Shown here piece after piece: positions 10,712 through 18,147 of a stretch of 64,000 nt of DNA. Each line of letters begins with the position of its first letter. Within the stretch, counting starts at the first letter, position 1. This stretch comes from Pseudomonas farsensis (GTDB taxonomy: Bacteria; Pseudomonadota; Gammaproteobacteria; Pseudomonadales; Pseudomonadaceae), in NCBI RefSeq assembly GCF_014268805.2, contig NZ_JABWRF020000003.1:1-64000 (forward strand). The letters run 5' to 3'. Under the pieces are notes generated by a model. It had not been told where the DNA came from. It saw only the letters and a list, made by a program, of their open reading frames with translations, and did no database searches. Both the position numbers and the translations under genes were made by a program.

Positions 10712-10841
10712 GGTATTTCTCCGATAATCCTGCTCACCCAGCGCTTTATATGATGAGTATTGGCTGGCATGGCTGCACGAGGCTGGAACGGCCCGGTGCA
10801 ATTGCGTAAGGCAGGTGCTGCCCAGGAAGTTAGGGTGCGCG

Positions 10842-10870
10842 ATTGTACGCAACCGGCCAATGCCTTGCAA
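10842..10870 (-). promoter_or_regulatory. Sigma70-type promoter of rplU-rpmA
   Basis: On the minus strand TTGCAA and TACAAT are separated by 17 nt. Transcription would start near 10835, leaving a leader of about 120 nt before rplU. Confidence 0.75.
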
Positions 10871-10900
10871 GTGGCGCCCAAGCACCACCGGCACCGCGCC

Positions 10901-10929
10901 TTGACACGCCGATACCCGCGACCTAGCAT
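10901..10929 (+). promoter_or_regulatory. Sigma70-type promoter of ispB
   Basis: A consensus TTGACA (10901-10906), a 17-nt spacer and TAGCAT (10924-10929). The start would be near 10936, giving a leader of about 20 nt that contains the GGAG ribosome site. Confidence 0.78.
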
Positions 10930-10955
10930 GCCGCGCAACCTTAATGGAGCAGCCG

Positions 10956-11924
10956 ATGCAACCCCAATCCTTCTACCGCGCGGTAGCTGACGATTTCAGC
11001 GCCGTCGACGAGATCATCAAGAAGCAGCTGACCTCGCGCGTGCCGCTGGTATCGAAGATCGGCGACTATATCACCTCTGCCGGCGGCAAGCGCCTGCGCC
11101 CACTGCTGGTGCTGCTGTGCGGCAAGGCCCTGGGCCGCGAAGGCGACGACCTGCGTCTGCTGGCAGCGACCATCGAGTTCCTGCACACCGCCACCTTGCT
11201 GCACGACGATGTGGTCGACATGTCCGGCATGCGCCGTGGCCGCTCCACCGCCAACGCACTGTGGGGCAACGCCCCAAGCGTGCTGGTGGGCGACTTCCTT
11301 TATTCGCGCTCGTTCGAAATGATGGTCGAGCTGGGCTCGATGGCGGTCATGCAGATCCTTTCCAAGGCCACCCGGGTGATCGCCGAGGGCGAAGTGCTGC
11401 AGCTGTCGCGGGTACGCGACGCCAGCACCAGCGAAGAGGTCTACATGGAGGTCATCCGCGGCAAGACCGCCATGCTCTTCGAGGCTTCGACCCACAGCGC
11501 GGCAGCGCTGGCCGGCGCCAACGAGCAACAGCGCGAGGCGCTGCGCACCTTCGGCGACCACCTGGGCGTTGCATTCCAGCTGGTCGACGACCTGCTCGAC
11601 TACAAGGGCGACTCCGAAACCCTGGGCAAGAACGTCGGTGACGACCTGGCCGAGGGCAAGCCGACCTTGCCGCTGATCTACACCATGCGCGAAGGCACAC
11701 CGGAACAAGCCGCGCTGGTTCGCCAGGCCATCCAGAAAGGCGGCCTGGAAGACCTCGAGCAAATCCGCATTGCCGTCGAAGCCTCGGGGGCGCTGGACTA
11801 CACCGCCAAAATGGCCCGCGACTACGTCGCCCGCGCCATCCAGTGCCTTGAAGTACTGCCGGCCAGCGAGTACCGGGATGCCCTGGTAGAGCTCAGCGAG
11901 TTCGCGGTCGCCCGTACCCACTGA
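10956..11924 (+). CDS. ispB: Octaprenyl diphosphate synthase
   Basis: A 322-residue trans-polyprenyl synthase that makes the ubiquinone side chain from FPP and IPP. Both aspartate motifs are present: [15 protein letters not shown] (near 84-98) and [12 protein letters not shown] (near 208-219). I use the ATG at 10956 because GGAG lies 6 nt upstream; an in-frame ATG at 10944 overlaps that site. It is divergent from rplU. Chain length (C40 or C45) cannot be read with certainty from sequence alone. Confidence 0.93.
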   Translation: MQPQSFYRAVADDFSAVDEIIKKQLTSRVPLVSKIGDYITSAGGKRLRPLLVLLCGKALGREGDDLRLLAATIEFLHTATLLHDDVVDMSGMRRGRSTANALWGNAPSVLVGDFLYSRSFEMMVELGSMAVMQILSKATRVIAEGEVLQLSRVRDASTSEEVYMEVIRGKTAMLFEASTHSAAALAGANEQQREALRTFGDHLGVAFQLVDDLLDYKGDSETLGKNVGDDLAEGKPTLPLIYTMREGTPEQAALVRQAIQKGGLEDLEQIRIAVEASGALDYTAKMARDYVARAIQCLEVLPASEYRDALVELSEFAVARTH

Positions 11925-11942
11925 TTCCTCGCGTCACCCTCA

Positions 11943-12032
11943 TCGCGGTGGTTCGCCGCTCCGAGCAAGCCCCCCCACTAGCCCCAGGGCATTTGTGGCG
12001 GCGGGCTTGCCTGGAGTGGCGAACCACCGCGA
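11943..12032. repeat. Inverted REP-like pair between ispB and yjdM
   Basis: TCGCGGTGGTTCGCC (11943-11957) pairs perfectly with GGCGAACCACCGCGA (12018-12032), with matching AGCAAGCCC / GGGCTTGCC segments inside the arms. It is the paired form of the repeat family at 1861, 6970 and 31050. Confidence 0.8.
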
Positions 12033-12037
12033 CGCAT

Positions 12038-12066
12038 TTGTGCATCCCGACACTAAACCCTATACA
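12038..12066 (+). promoter_or_regulatory. Promoter of yjdM
   Basis: TTGTGC (12038-12043), 17 nt and TATACA (12061-12066, running into TATACAAT). The start would be about 30 nt before the GTG of yjdM. Confidence 0.6.
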
Positions 12067-12105
12067 ATGTGCGCCTTTATTGACCTGTCCCCTTAAGGAA
12101 GCGAA

Positions 12106-12447
12106 GTGAGCACTCTGCCGCACTGCCCCAAATGCAACTCCCAATTCACCTACGAAGACGGCACCCAGCTGGTTTGCCCGGAATGCGCCCACGAGTGGTC
12201 GGCCGCAGGCGATGCGCAGGACGCCAGTGACGACGTGGTGAAAAAGGATTCGGTGGGCAACGTGCTGCAGGACGGCGACACCGTCACCGTGATCAAGGAC
12301 CTGAAGGTCAAGGGCTCGTCGCTGGTGGTCAAGGTCGGCACCAAGGTCAAGAACATCCGCCTGTGCGACGGCGACCACGACATCGACTGCAAGATCGATG
12401 GCATCGGCGCCATGAAGCTCAAGTCCGAGTTCGTGCGCAAGGTCTGA
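12106..12447 (+). CDS. yjdM: YjdM (PhnA-type) zinc-ribbon protein
   Basis: A 113-residue cytoplasmic protein with an N-terminal zinc ribbon, CPKC at 8-11 and CPEC near 25-28, and a C-terminal SH3-like domain ([23 protein letters not shown] onward). The start is GTG behind AAGGAAG. The family was once named PhnA, but it is not phosphonoacetate hydrolase; its function is not established. Two small hairpins (12457-12479 and 12484-12500) follow and may end the transcript. Confidence 0.9.
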   Translation: MSTLPHCPKCNSQFTYEDGTQLVCPECAHEWSAAGDAQDASDDVVKKDSVGNVLQDGDTVTVIKDLKVKGSSLVVKVGTKVKNIRLCDGDHDIDCKIDGIGAMKLKSEFVRKV

Positions 12448-12456
12448 CGCCCGTCT

Positions 12457-12500
12457 GGGGCTGCCGTCCGCGCAGCCCCGACAGACCCTGCAACAGGGTC
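12457..12500. repeat. Two tandem small hairpins after yjdM
   Basis: GGGGCTGC (12457-12464) pairs with GCAGCCCC (12472-12479), and GACCCTG (12484-12490) pairs with CAGGGTC (12494-12500). Neither is followed by a U tract, so a terminator role is only possible. Confidence 0.55.
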
Positions 12501-12536
12501 GCCTGTACCATTCGGAAGAATTCTTCCAATAGTCAC

Positions 12537-12565
12537 TTGCTATTTTGATAATAAGAATTATTCTC
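12537..12565 (+). promoter_or_regulatory. Fur box overlapping a promoter
   Basis: GATAATAAGAATTATTCTC (12547-12565) matches 15 of 19 bases of the classical Fur box. It overlaps a possible TTGCTA (12537) - 16 nt - TATTCT (12559) promoter, a placement expected for iron repression of the next gene. Confidence 0.75.
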
Positions 12566-12594
12566 ATTGGAATTGATATCCAAGGAGAACAGCC

Positions 12595-12840
12595 ATGACC
12601 TACCTGATCGACGCCTGGCTTGATCGCCCCCACCCTTACCTGCGCATCCTGCATCGCGAAACTGGCGAAGTGTGCGCCGTGCTCGAAAAAGACGCGCTTG
12701 ATGAGCTGCGTGACCAGGGCGACCTGGACATGACCGGTTTGAATTCGAGTGAGCCTTCGGTGCTCAAGGAGCTGGTGAGGAACCTGTTTCTGTTCTGCTA
12801 TGCGCGGGCATTGCGCCCTGGGGGTACCGATTGGAACTGA
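12595..12840 (+). CDS. Small Fur-controlled protein, PA4570-like
   Basis: An 81-residue soluble protein of unknown function beginning MTYLIDAWLDRPHPYLRILH. It has no signal peptide, membrane segment or metal-binding cluster; a single cysteine lies in each half (EVCAVLE, LFCYARA). The ATG follows AAGGAGAAC. Its position beside ispB and rplU matches the P. aeruginosa gene PA4570, which I recall as responding to iron starvation. The Fur box just upstream supports iron regulation directly. Confidence 0.72.
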   Translation: MTYLIDAWLDRPHPYLRILHRETGEVCAVLEKDALDELRDQGDLDMTGLNSSEPSVLKELVRNLFLFCYARALRPGGTDWN

Positions 12841-12916
12841 ACAGCATCGCAGGGTAGGCTCGCTGCCAGCAGGTCGCAAACAACCGGTGGCAACGGGCCC
12901 GCCCCGCGATCAGGCA

Positions 12917-13534
12917 TTACAGAACGTCGAGCAGCTCGACGTCGAACACCAGGACGCTGTGCGGCGGGATGCTGCCAACGCCTTGAGCGCCGTAGGCCAG
13001 CTCGCTCGGCACGTACAGGCGCCATTTGCTGCCAGCGTTCATCAGTTGCAGGGCTTCGGTCCAGCCTGGGATCACGCCACCGACCGGGAATTCAGCCGGC
13101 TGACCACGCTCGTAGGAGCTGTCGAACACGGTGCCGTCGATCAGGGTGCCGTGGTAGTGGGTGCGCACGTTGTCTTCGCGCGATGGCTTGGCGCCGTCGC
13201 CTGCGGTCAGCACTTCGAACTGCAGGCCCGAGGCCAGGGTGGTGATGCCGTCACGCTTGGCGTTTTCAGCCAAAAATTCCTTGCCGGCACCCGCAGCAGC
13301 TTCGGCCTTGGCAGCGGCTTCGGCTTGCATGATGTCGCGGATGACTTTGAAGCTGGCCGACAGGTCTTCTTCGCTGACGCGGCTATCGGCGCCGTTGAAG
13401 GCGTCGGTCAGGCCGGCAACGATGGCTTGCAGGTTGACGCCCGGTGGCGGGTTGTCACGCAGCTGGCCACCCAGCTGGCGGCCGATGCCGTAGCTGACGC
13501 GGGATTCGTCGGTAGTCAGGTTGAGTTCGGACAT
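12917..13534 (-). CDS. fklB: FKBP-type peptidyl-prolyl isomerase FklB
   Basis: A 205-residue proline isomerase and chaperone. Residues 1-95 are the helical dimerisation domain (SYGIGRQLGGQL), and residues 100-205 are the FKBP domain, with VRTHYHGTLIDGTVFDSSYERG and VIPGWTEALQLMNAGSKWRLYVPS. There is no signal peptide, so it is the cytoplasmic FklB type rather than FkpA. It lies downstream of the YqhA-like gene on the same strand. Confidence 0.93.
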   Translation of the reverse strand: MSELNLTTDESRVSYGIGRQLGGQLRDNPPPGVNLQAIVAGLTDAFNGADSRVSEEDLSASFKVIRDIMQAEAAAKAEAAAGAGKEFLAENAKRDGITTLASGLQFEVLTAGDGAKPSREDNVRTHYHGTLIDGTVFDSSYERGQPAEFPVGGVIPGWTEALQLMNAGSKWRLYVPSELAYGAQGVGSIPPHSVLVFDVELLDVL

Positions 13535-13639
13535 TTCGCACTCCGCAGTAGGGCGAACGCAAAGCCGCCCTATTAGAAAAAGGGCATGAAGCCTAGCACA
13601 CAGCGGTGCCGTGAATCAGCTTCAGCGCCAGAGATTGGA

Positions 13640-14137
13640 TCAAGCAGCGCCGTGCTTGGAGATCTTGTCCAGGTAACCCATTACAAATGCCGAGATCACG
13701 AACGTCATGTGGATGATCACGTACCACATCAGGTAATCGGTGGAGATGTTCTGCGCATCCATGAATACGCGCAGCAGGTGGATCGAGGAAATCGCCACGA
13801 TGGACGCGGCCACTTTCATCTTCAGCGAAGACGAATCCATCTTGCCCAGCCAGCTGAGCTTTTCCTTGTGTTCATCGATGTCGAGCTGCGAGACGAAGTT
13901 CTCGTAGCCGGAGAACATCACCATGACCAGCAGGCCGCCGACCAGCGACATGTCGATGAGCGACAGGATCACCAGCACCAGGTCCGCCTCGCTGAGGGCG
14001 AAGACGTTGGGCAGCACATGGAAGATTTCCTGAAAGAACTTCAGGGCCAATGCCAGCAGGCCGAGCGACAGGCCAAAGTAGATCGGGGCGAGCAGCCAGC
14101 GTGAGGCATACATCGCGTTTTCGAGAAGACGTTCCAT
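13640..14137 (-). CDS. YqhA family (TIGR00645) inner-membrane protein
   Basis: A 165-residue membrane protein with about four transmembrane helices. It starts with [20 protein letters not shown] and contains the family phrases [14 protein letters not shown] and [19 protein letters not shown]. The start is the ATG at 14137; the longer frame would add an unrelated arginine-rich leader. Function is unknown. Confidence 0.88.
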   Translation of the reverse strand: MERLLENAMYASRWLLAPIYFGLSLGLLALALKFFQEIFHVLPNVFALSEADLVLVILSLIDMSLVGGLLVMVMFSGYENFVSQLDIDEHKEKLSWLGKMDSSSLKMKVAASIVAISSIHLLRVFMDAQNISTDYLMWYVIIHMTFVISAFVMGYLDKISKHGAA

Positions 14138-14265
14138 GGACAGGGGGGCTCGATAAGTGGCTGAAAAATCGAGCGCGAGTATAGCCAGCCGCCTGTTACA
14201 GCAAAAGCCTGTGGTGGCTGTTAGGGGTGCAGAACGCCGCCTTACTGGCAGGTTCACAGTGGACC

Positions 14266-14382
14266 CTGTAGGAGCGGCCTTGTGTCGCGAAGGGCTGCGC
14301 AGCAGCCCCAGGATCTGCGCATCATGCTTTATTGCCGGGGCTGCTGCGCAGCCGTTCGCGACACAAGGCCGCTCCTACACCA
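14266..14382. repeat. Long inverted REP pair (AGGAGCGGCCTTGTGTCGCGAA family)
   Basis: About 45-nt arms with near-perfect complementarity (outer TAGGAGCGGCCTTGTGTCGC, inner GGCTGCGCAGCAGCCCC) around a 25-nt centre. A second copy of the same pair lies at 47791-47905, and single units at 6880-6897 and 29385-29415. Confidence 0.85.
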
Positions 14383-14407
14383 GGTCGCGTGGCTGCCGTG
14401 GAGGCCC

Positions 14408-14746
14408 TCAGGTTTCGGGGTGAAATTGGTAGTCGCCCAGGTGACGGCAGCGCTCGCCGTTGATGCGCCGTAGCTGCGCCTGCAGGTGCAAGCACCAGAT
14501 CTGCGGGTCTTGCGCCACTTGGTAGCCATGCAAGGTCAAGCTGTCGACGATGGCGTTCATCACCGACTCGGCCACCATCGGGCCATGGAATGGCCCCTGC
14601 GCCTTGATGGCCGAAGGTTGCTCACCGGCCATGCCGGCCGCGAACAGCAGCGTCCACATACCGTTGTCACCGGCAAGCGGGCGGATACTGCATTCAATAC
14701 GTGTCACCAGGCCCAGGCACTGGCGAGTAAGGCTGAGGTTGCGCAT
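14408..14746 (-). CDS. Conserved pseudomonad hypothetical protein
   Basis: A 112-residue protein of unknown function. It carries no signal peptide or membrane segment. Visible features are GMAGEQPSAIKAQGPFHGP in the middle and a C-terminal part with basic residues (LRRINGERCRHLGDYQFHP). The ATG follows a strong GGAGGGGA 7 nt upstream. It is downstream of the Lon-like protease on the same strand, separated by that gene's terminator; the same neighbour is present in P. aeruginosa as I recall. Confidence 0.65.
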   Translation of the reverse strand: MRNLSLTRQCLGLVTRIECSIRPLAGDNGMWTLLFAAGMAGEQPSAIKAQGPFHGPMVAESVMNAIVDSLTLHGYQVAQDPQIWCLHLQAQLRRINGERCRHLGDYQFHPET

Positions 14747-14860
14747 GACCGCGTCCCCTCCATAAAGCCCTGTTCAGCCCGAACCGCTCCGGGCTGTTTC
14801 CATCCTGAACCCTGATGCTGTCCCTTGGTTCAACTCTAGCCGATGGGTGGAGAAAGTTAG

Positions 14861-14905
14861 AAAACCGGCGCCGAACGGTAGCAATGTGCCTCCAGCGCCG
14901 GTTTA
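14861..14905 (-). terminator. Terminator of the Lon-like protease gene
   Basis: On the minus strand AAACCGGCGC and GCGCCGGTTTT form a 10-bp stem around a 24-nt loop, followed by TTTCTAAC. The loop is long for an intrinsic terminator. Confidence 0.6.
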
Positions 14906-14910
14906 TTGAC

Positions 14911-17349
14911 TTACGCCGGTTTGGCCTGGGCGACCATCTCCTCAAGCCGCTCTTTCTCGGCTTCCTTGATCTCTTCCTCGCTGATCATTTCGGAAATTTC
15001 CCGCAAGCGCTCAACCACGCGGGCGTTGACGCTGCCCTCGGCGAACTCGCCCTTGTCGTCCAGCGCGCCGGCCTCCTCGCCCACTAACAGGCTCAGCGCC
15101 TCGTCGGCCTGGCTCACCGCATACACATGGAAGCGCCCGGCCTCTACAGCCTGTAGTACACGCTCATCGAGCATCAGGGTGGCCACGTTGGCGCGCGGGA
15201 TGATCACCCCTTGCTCGCCCGTCAGGCCGCGGGCCTCGCAGAGGCGGAAGAAGCCTTCGATCTTCTCGTTGACCCCGCCGACCGCCTGCACTTCACCAAA
15301 CTGGTTGATCGAGCCGGTGATGGCAAAGCACTGCTTGAGCGGGGTGCGTGACAGCGCCGAGATCAAGGTGCAGGCCTCGCCCAGCGAGGCACTGTCGCCA
15401 TCGACGTAGCCGTAGGACTGCTCCAGGGCGATGCTGGCCGAAATCGCCAGGGGGAATTCCTGGGCGTAACGGCTGCCCAGGTAACCGGTCAGAATCATCA
15501 CCCCCTTGGAGTGAATCGGCTGGCCCAGGTTGACCTCCCGCTCGATATCGACAATGCCGCTGCCGCCCGGGTAGACCGTGGCCGAAATCCGCGCCGGCAT
15601 GCCGAACGCCGAATCGCCCACTTCCAGCACGGTCAGGCCGTTGCACTTGCCGATGGCCGCGCCCTCGGTGTCGATCAGAATGATCCCGGCCAGCATGTCG
15701 TCGAGCACTCGCTGCGAGACACGGCCAGTGCGCGTGGCCTTGGCCTTGAGCGCCCGCTCGATGTGCCCGGCGTCAGTCATTGCCTCGTTGGCCAGTTGGC
15801 GGATGAAATCGGCCTCGCTGACCAACTGGAACAGGTCGCCGATACGCGCCGACAGGCGCGACTGGTTCTCTGCCAGGCGGGCGCTGTAGGTGGCCAGGCG
15901 CGCCACTGCGTCACTGGTCAACGGCGCCATGCCCTCTTCGTTGGTGCGGGTGCGCAATAGCTGGGCGAACTGCTCAAGGTTCTCATCGACCATGGGCATG
16001 TCTTCGTCAAAATCGACCAACACCCGGAACATCTCCTGGAAGTCCGAATCGTGGTCTTGCAGCGCGTAGTAGAGCTGGCGCGAGCCAATGATGACTAGCT
16101 TGACGCTGAGCGGGATCACCTGCGGGGTGAGGCTCACGGTGGCGACCCGGCCCAGCTCGCCCAGCGGCGACTCCATTTTCAGCTTGCGCGACTGCAGGGC
16201 GCGCTTGAGCGCATCCCAGACGAACGGCTCGCCGAGCATCTTTTCTGCTTCCAGGATCAGGAAGCCGCCATTGGCGCGGTGCAAGGCGCCGGGGCGCAAC
16301 TGGCGGTAGCAGGTGTACAGCGCGCCTTGGTCGGTGCTGTATTCGATACGGCCAAACAGGTTGTCGTAGGTAGGGTGCGGCTCGAACACCACGGGTGCGC
16401 CGCCATTGCCGGGGTGGCCGACCACAAGGCTTGGCGCATATTGCTCCTCGAGCATCTTGCGGGCCACGGCGTCGGTCTTGCTGTCTTCGACCAGTTGCTC
16501 GACCACGGTGCGCAGCAGGTTGAGCTGAACTGACTGCAGATAGGCGCAAACAGCGGCGTTTTCGGCGTATTTTTCCGATAATGGCGCCAGCAGCGGCTGT
16601 AGCGCCAAGGTGATGGTCTCTTCGTTCAACTGGCGCAGCTGGTTGTTCGACTCACGCTTCCACTGCGGCAGGCTGGAAAGCTCGTCGTTGAGGCGCTCCT
16701 CGAGCTCGGAAATGTCCTCGTGGAAGCGCTCGCGCAGTTCCTCAGGCAACTGCGCAAACTCGGCCTCATCCAGCGCCTTGCCGTCAGCCATGGGGGTGAA
16801 GGCGACGTTGCTGCTGTCGCGGTACAGGGCCACGTCCTTTTCCAGCGAAGCGCGTTCGATGACGTCCAGGGCGCGGTCATAGCGCTGGTTGAAGGCGCGG
16901 TCGATGGCGCCTTTTTTCTGCTGGTAGGACGGGTGCTCGAACACCGCCGGGAAGGTTGCCAGCAGGTTGTCGATCAGCCCGTTCATGTCGCTGATGAATT
17001 CGTTGGCGGTGCCCGAAGGCAGCTCCAGCGCCCGCGGCTCGCGGGATTCTTCGAAATTGTTGACGTACAGCCAGTCTGGCGGGGTGGCCTGGCGCTTGCC
17101 TTCGGCCTTCAGGTAGCGCTTTACGAACGAGAAGCGGCCCGTGCCGGGCTCGCCCATGACATACACGTTGTAACCAGGGCGCGGCATGGCCACCCCGAAT
17201 TGCAGGGCCTCAACGGCACGCTCCTGGCCCAGCACACCACGAAACGGCTCCAGATCGTCGGTATTGGAGAAGGCAAACTGTTCAGCGCAGAAACGCCGGG
17301 TCAGGGCTTCGGGCGCAAGACGCAGGCGCGAGGCGACAGGATCGGGCAT
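14911..17349 (-). CDS. Lon-family protease with degenerate ATPase motifs
   Basis: An 812-residue protein of the AAA_32/Lon proteolytic (S16) family. The protease dyad is intact: Ser653 in GDSASLGEA and Lys696 in GVNEKIEGF, 43 residues apart as in Lon. The nucleotide site is unusual: the P-loop position reads GEPGTGRFS (66-74), with Arg and Phe where Lys and Ser/Thr are expected, and the Walker B region reads FLILEAEKM. A coiled region lies near 195-265. It may be an ATP-independent LonC-like protease. Known pseudomonad relatives are annotated only as probable ATP-dependent protease. It stands alone and is divergent from the DUF3015 gene. Confidence 0.88.
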   Translation of the reverse strand: MPDPVASRLRLAPEALTRRFCAEQFAFSNTDDLEPFRGVLGQERAVEALQFGVAMPRPGYNVYVMGEPGTGRFSFVKRYLKAEGKRQATPPDWLYVNNFEESREPRALELPSGTANEFISDMNGLIDNLLATFPAVFEHPSYQQKKGAIDRAFNQRYDRALDVIERASLEKDVALYRDSSNVAFTPMADGKALDEAEFAQLPEELRERFHEDISELEERLNDELSSLPQWKRESNNQLRQLNEETITLALQPLLAPLSEKYAENAAVCAYLQSVQLNLLRTVVEQLVEDSKTDAVARKMLEEQYAPSLVVGHPGNGGAPVVFEPHPTYDNLFGRIEYSTDQGALYTCYRQLRPGALHRANGGFLILEAEKMLGEPFVWDALKRALQSRKLKMESPLGELGRVATVSLTPQVIPLSVKLVIIGSRQLYYALQDHDSDFQEMFRVLVDFDEDMPMVDENLEQFAQLLRTRTNEEGMAPLTSDAVARLATYSARLAENQSRLSARIGDLFQLVSEADFIRQLANEAMTDAGHIERALKAKATRTGRVSQRVLDDMLAGIILIDTEGAAIGKCNGLTVLEVGDSAFGMPARISATVYPGGSGIVDIEREVNLGQPIHSKGVMILTGYLGSRYAQEFPLAISASIALEQSYGYVDGDSASLGEACTLISALSRTPLKQCFAITGSINQFGEVQAVGGVNEKIEGFFRLCEARGLTGEQGVIIPRANVATLMLDERVLQAVEAGRFHVYAVSQADEALSLLVGEEAGALDDKGEFAEGSVNARVVERLREISEMISEEEIKEAEKERLEEMVAQAKPA

Positions 17350-17588
17350 GGGGTTTCCTTACTTCGGCGGGGCGGATGCAGGCATTCTGGCGCCGCCAGC
17401 GCGCAGCTTGCAAGGCTGTACAGGACTTTATGTCGCAGCCTGGGCTTTGCAATTTTTCGCAATAAACAACGCAACCTTTGGATCGTGCCTAAACTCCAAG
17501 CTGCGCGGGGGGGTGGAAAACTTCCCTGTCCTGGCAGCCCTGTTGCCAGAACTGACCCTTTGGTAGTCACTAGAATGAGAACAACGCT

Positions 17589-18077
17589 ATGAAACGGATT
17601 CTTCTGGGTACTCTGTTCGCCGCTGTCTCGATCAACGCCATGGCGGAAGCGCCAGGCGGCCCGAACTGCGGCTGGGGCAACATGCTGTTCGAAGGCCAGC
17701 GCGGCACACCTGCGCACTTCCTGGCCTCCACCACCAACGGCACCTCCGGTAACGCAACCTTCGGCATGACCTCGGGCACCAACGGTTGCTCGACCAAAGC
17801 GTCGCTGACCTATGGCGGCCGCTCCTGGTTCGCCATGAACGGCATGATGAACGAACTTTCCGAAGACATGGCCAAGGGCGATGGCGAAGCCCTGACCACC
17901 TACGCCGTGGTACTGGGCGTGGCACCTGAGGACCGCGCGCACTTCGCCGCTGTCACCCATGAGCACTTCCAGCAGATCTTCAGCAGCGCTGATGTGACTG
18001 CCGAAACTGTCCACAGCAACACCCTGGCCGTGCTCAAGAGCGACCCGCAACTGGCCAAGTACGCCACCGAGGCTTGA
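17589..18077 (+). CDS. DUF3015 family exported protein
   Basis: A 162-residue periplasmic protein with a short signal peptide (MKRILLGTLFAAVSINAMAEA) and a cysteine pair (PNCGWGN and TNGCSTK). Glycine/threonine-rich GTPAHFLASTTNGTSGNATFG and a helical C-terminal half are typical of DUF3015. Function is unknown. The ATG lies 8 nt after a weak AGAATGAGAA site, and a GC hairpin follows at 18089-18110. Confidence 0.87.
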   Translation: MKRILLGTLFAAVSINAMAEAPGGPNCGWGNMLFEGQRGTPAHFLASTTNGTSGNATFGMTSGTNGCSTKASLTYGGRSWFAMNGMMNELSEDMAKGDGEALTTYAVVLGVAPEDRAHFAAVTHEHFQQIFSSADVTAETVHSNTLAVLKSDPQLAKYATEA

Positions 18078-18088
18078 GTCCCGCGTCT

Positions 18089-18114
18089 CCCGCCCCGCTA
18101 CCGGGGCGGGTTCT
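18089..18114 (+). terminator. GC hairpin after the DUF3015 gene
   Basis: CCCGCCCCG (18089-18097) and CGGGGCGGG (18102-18110) form a perfect 9-bp stem with a 4-nt loop, followed by TTCT. It is likely an intrinsic terminator with a weak U tract. Confidence 0.7.
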
Positions 18115-18147
18115 GGCGCGTTATCTTTCGGCATCATCAGGATGTAG

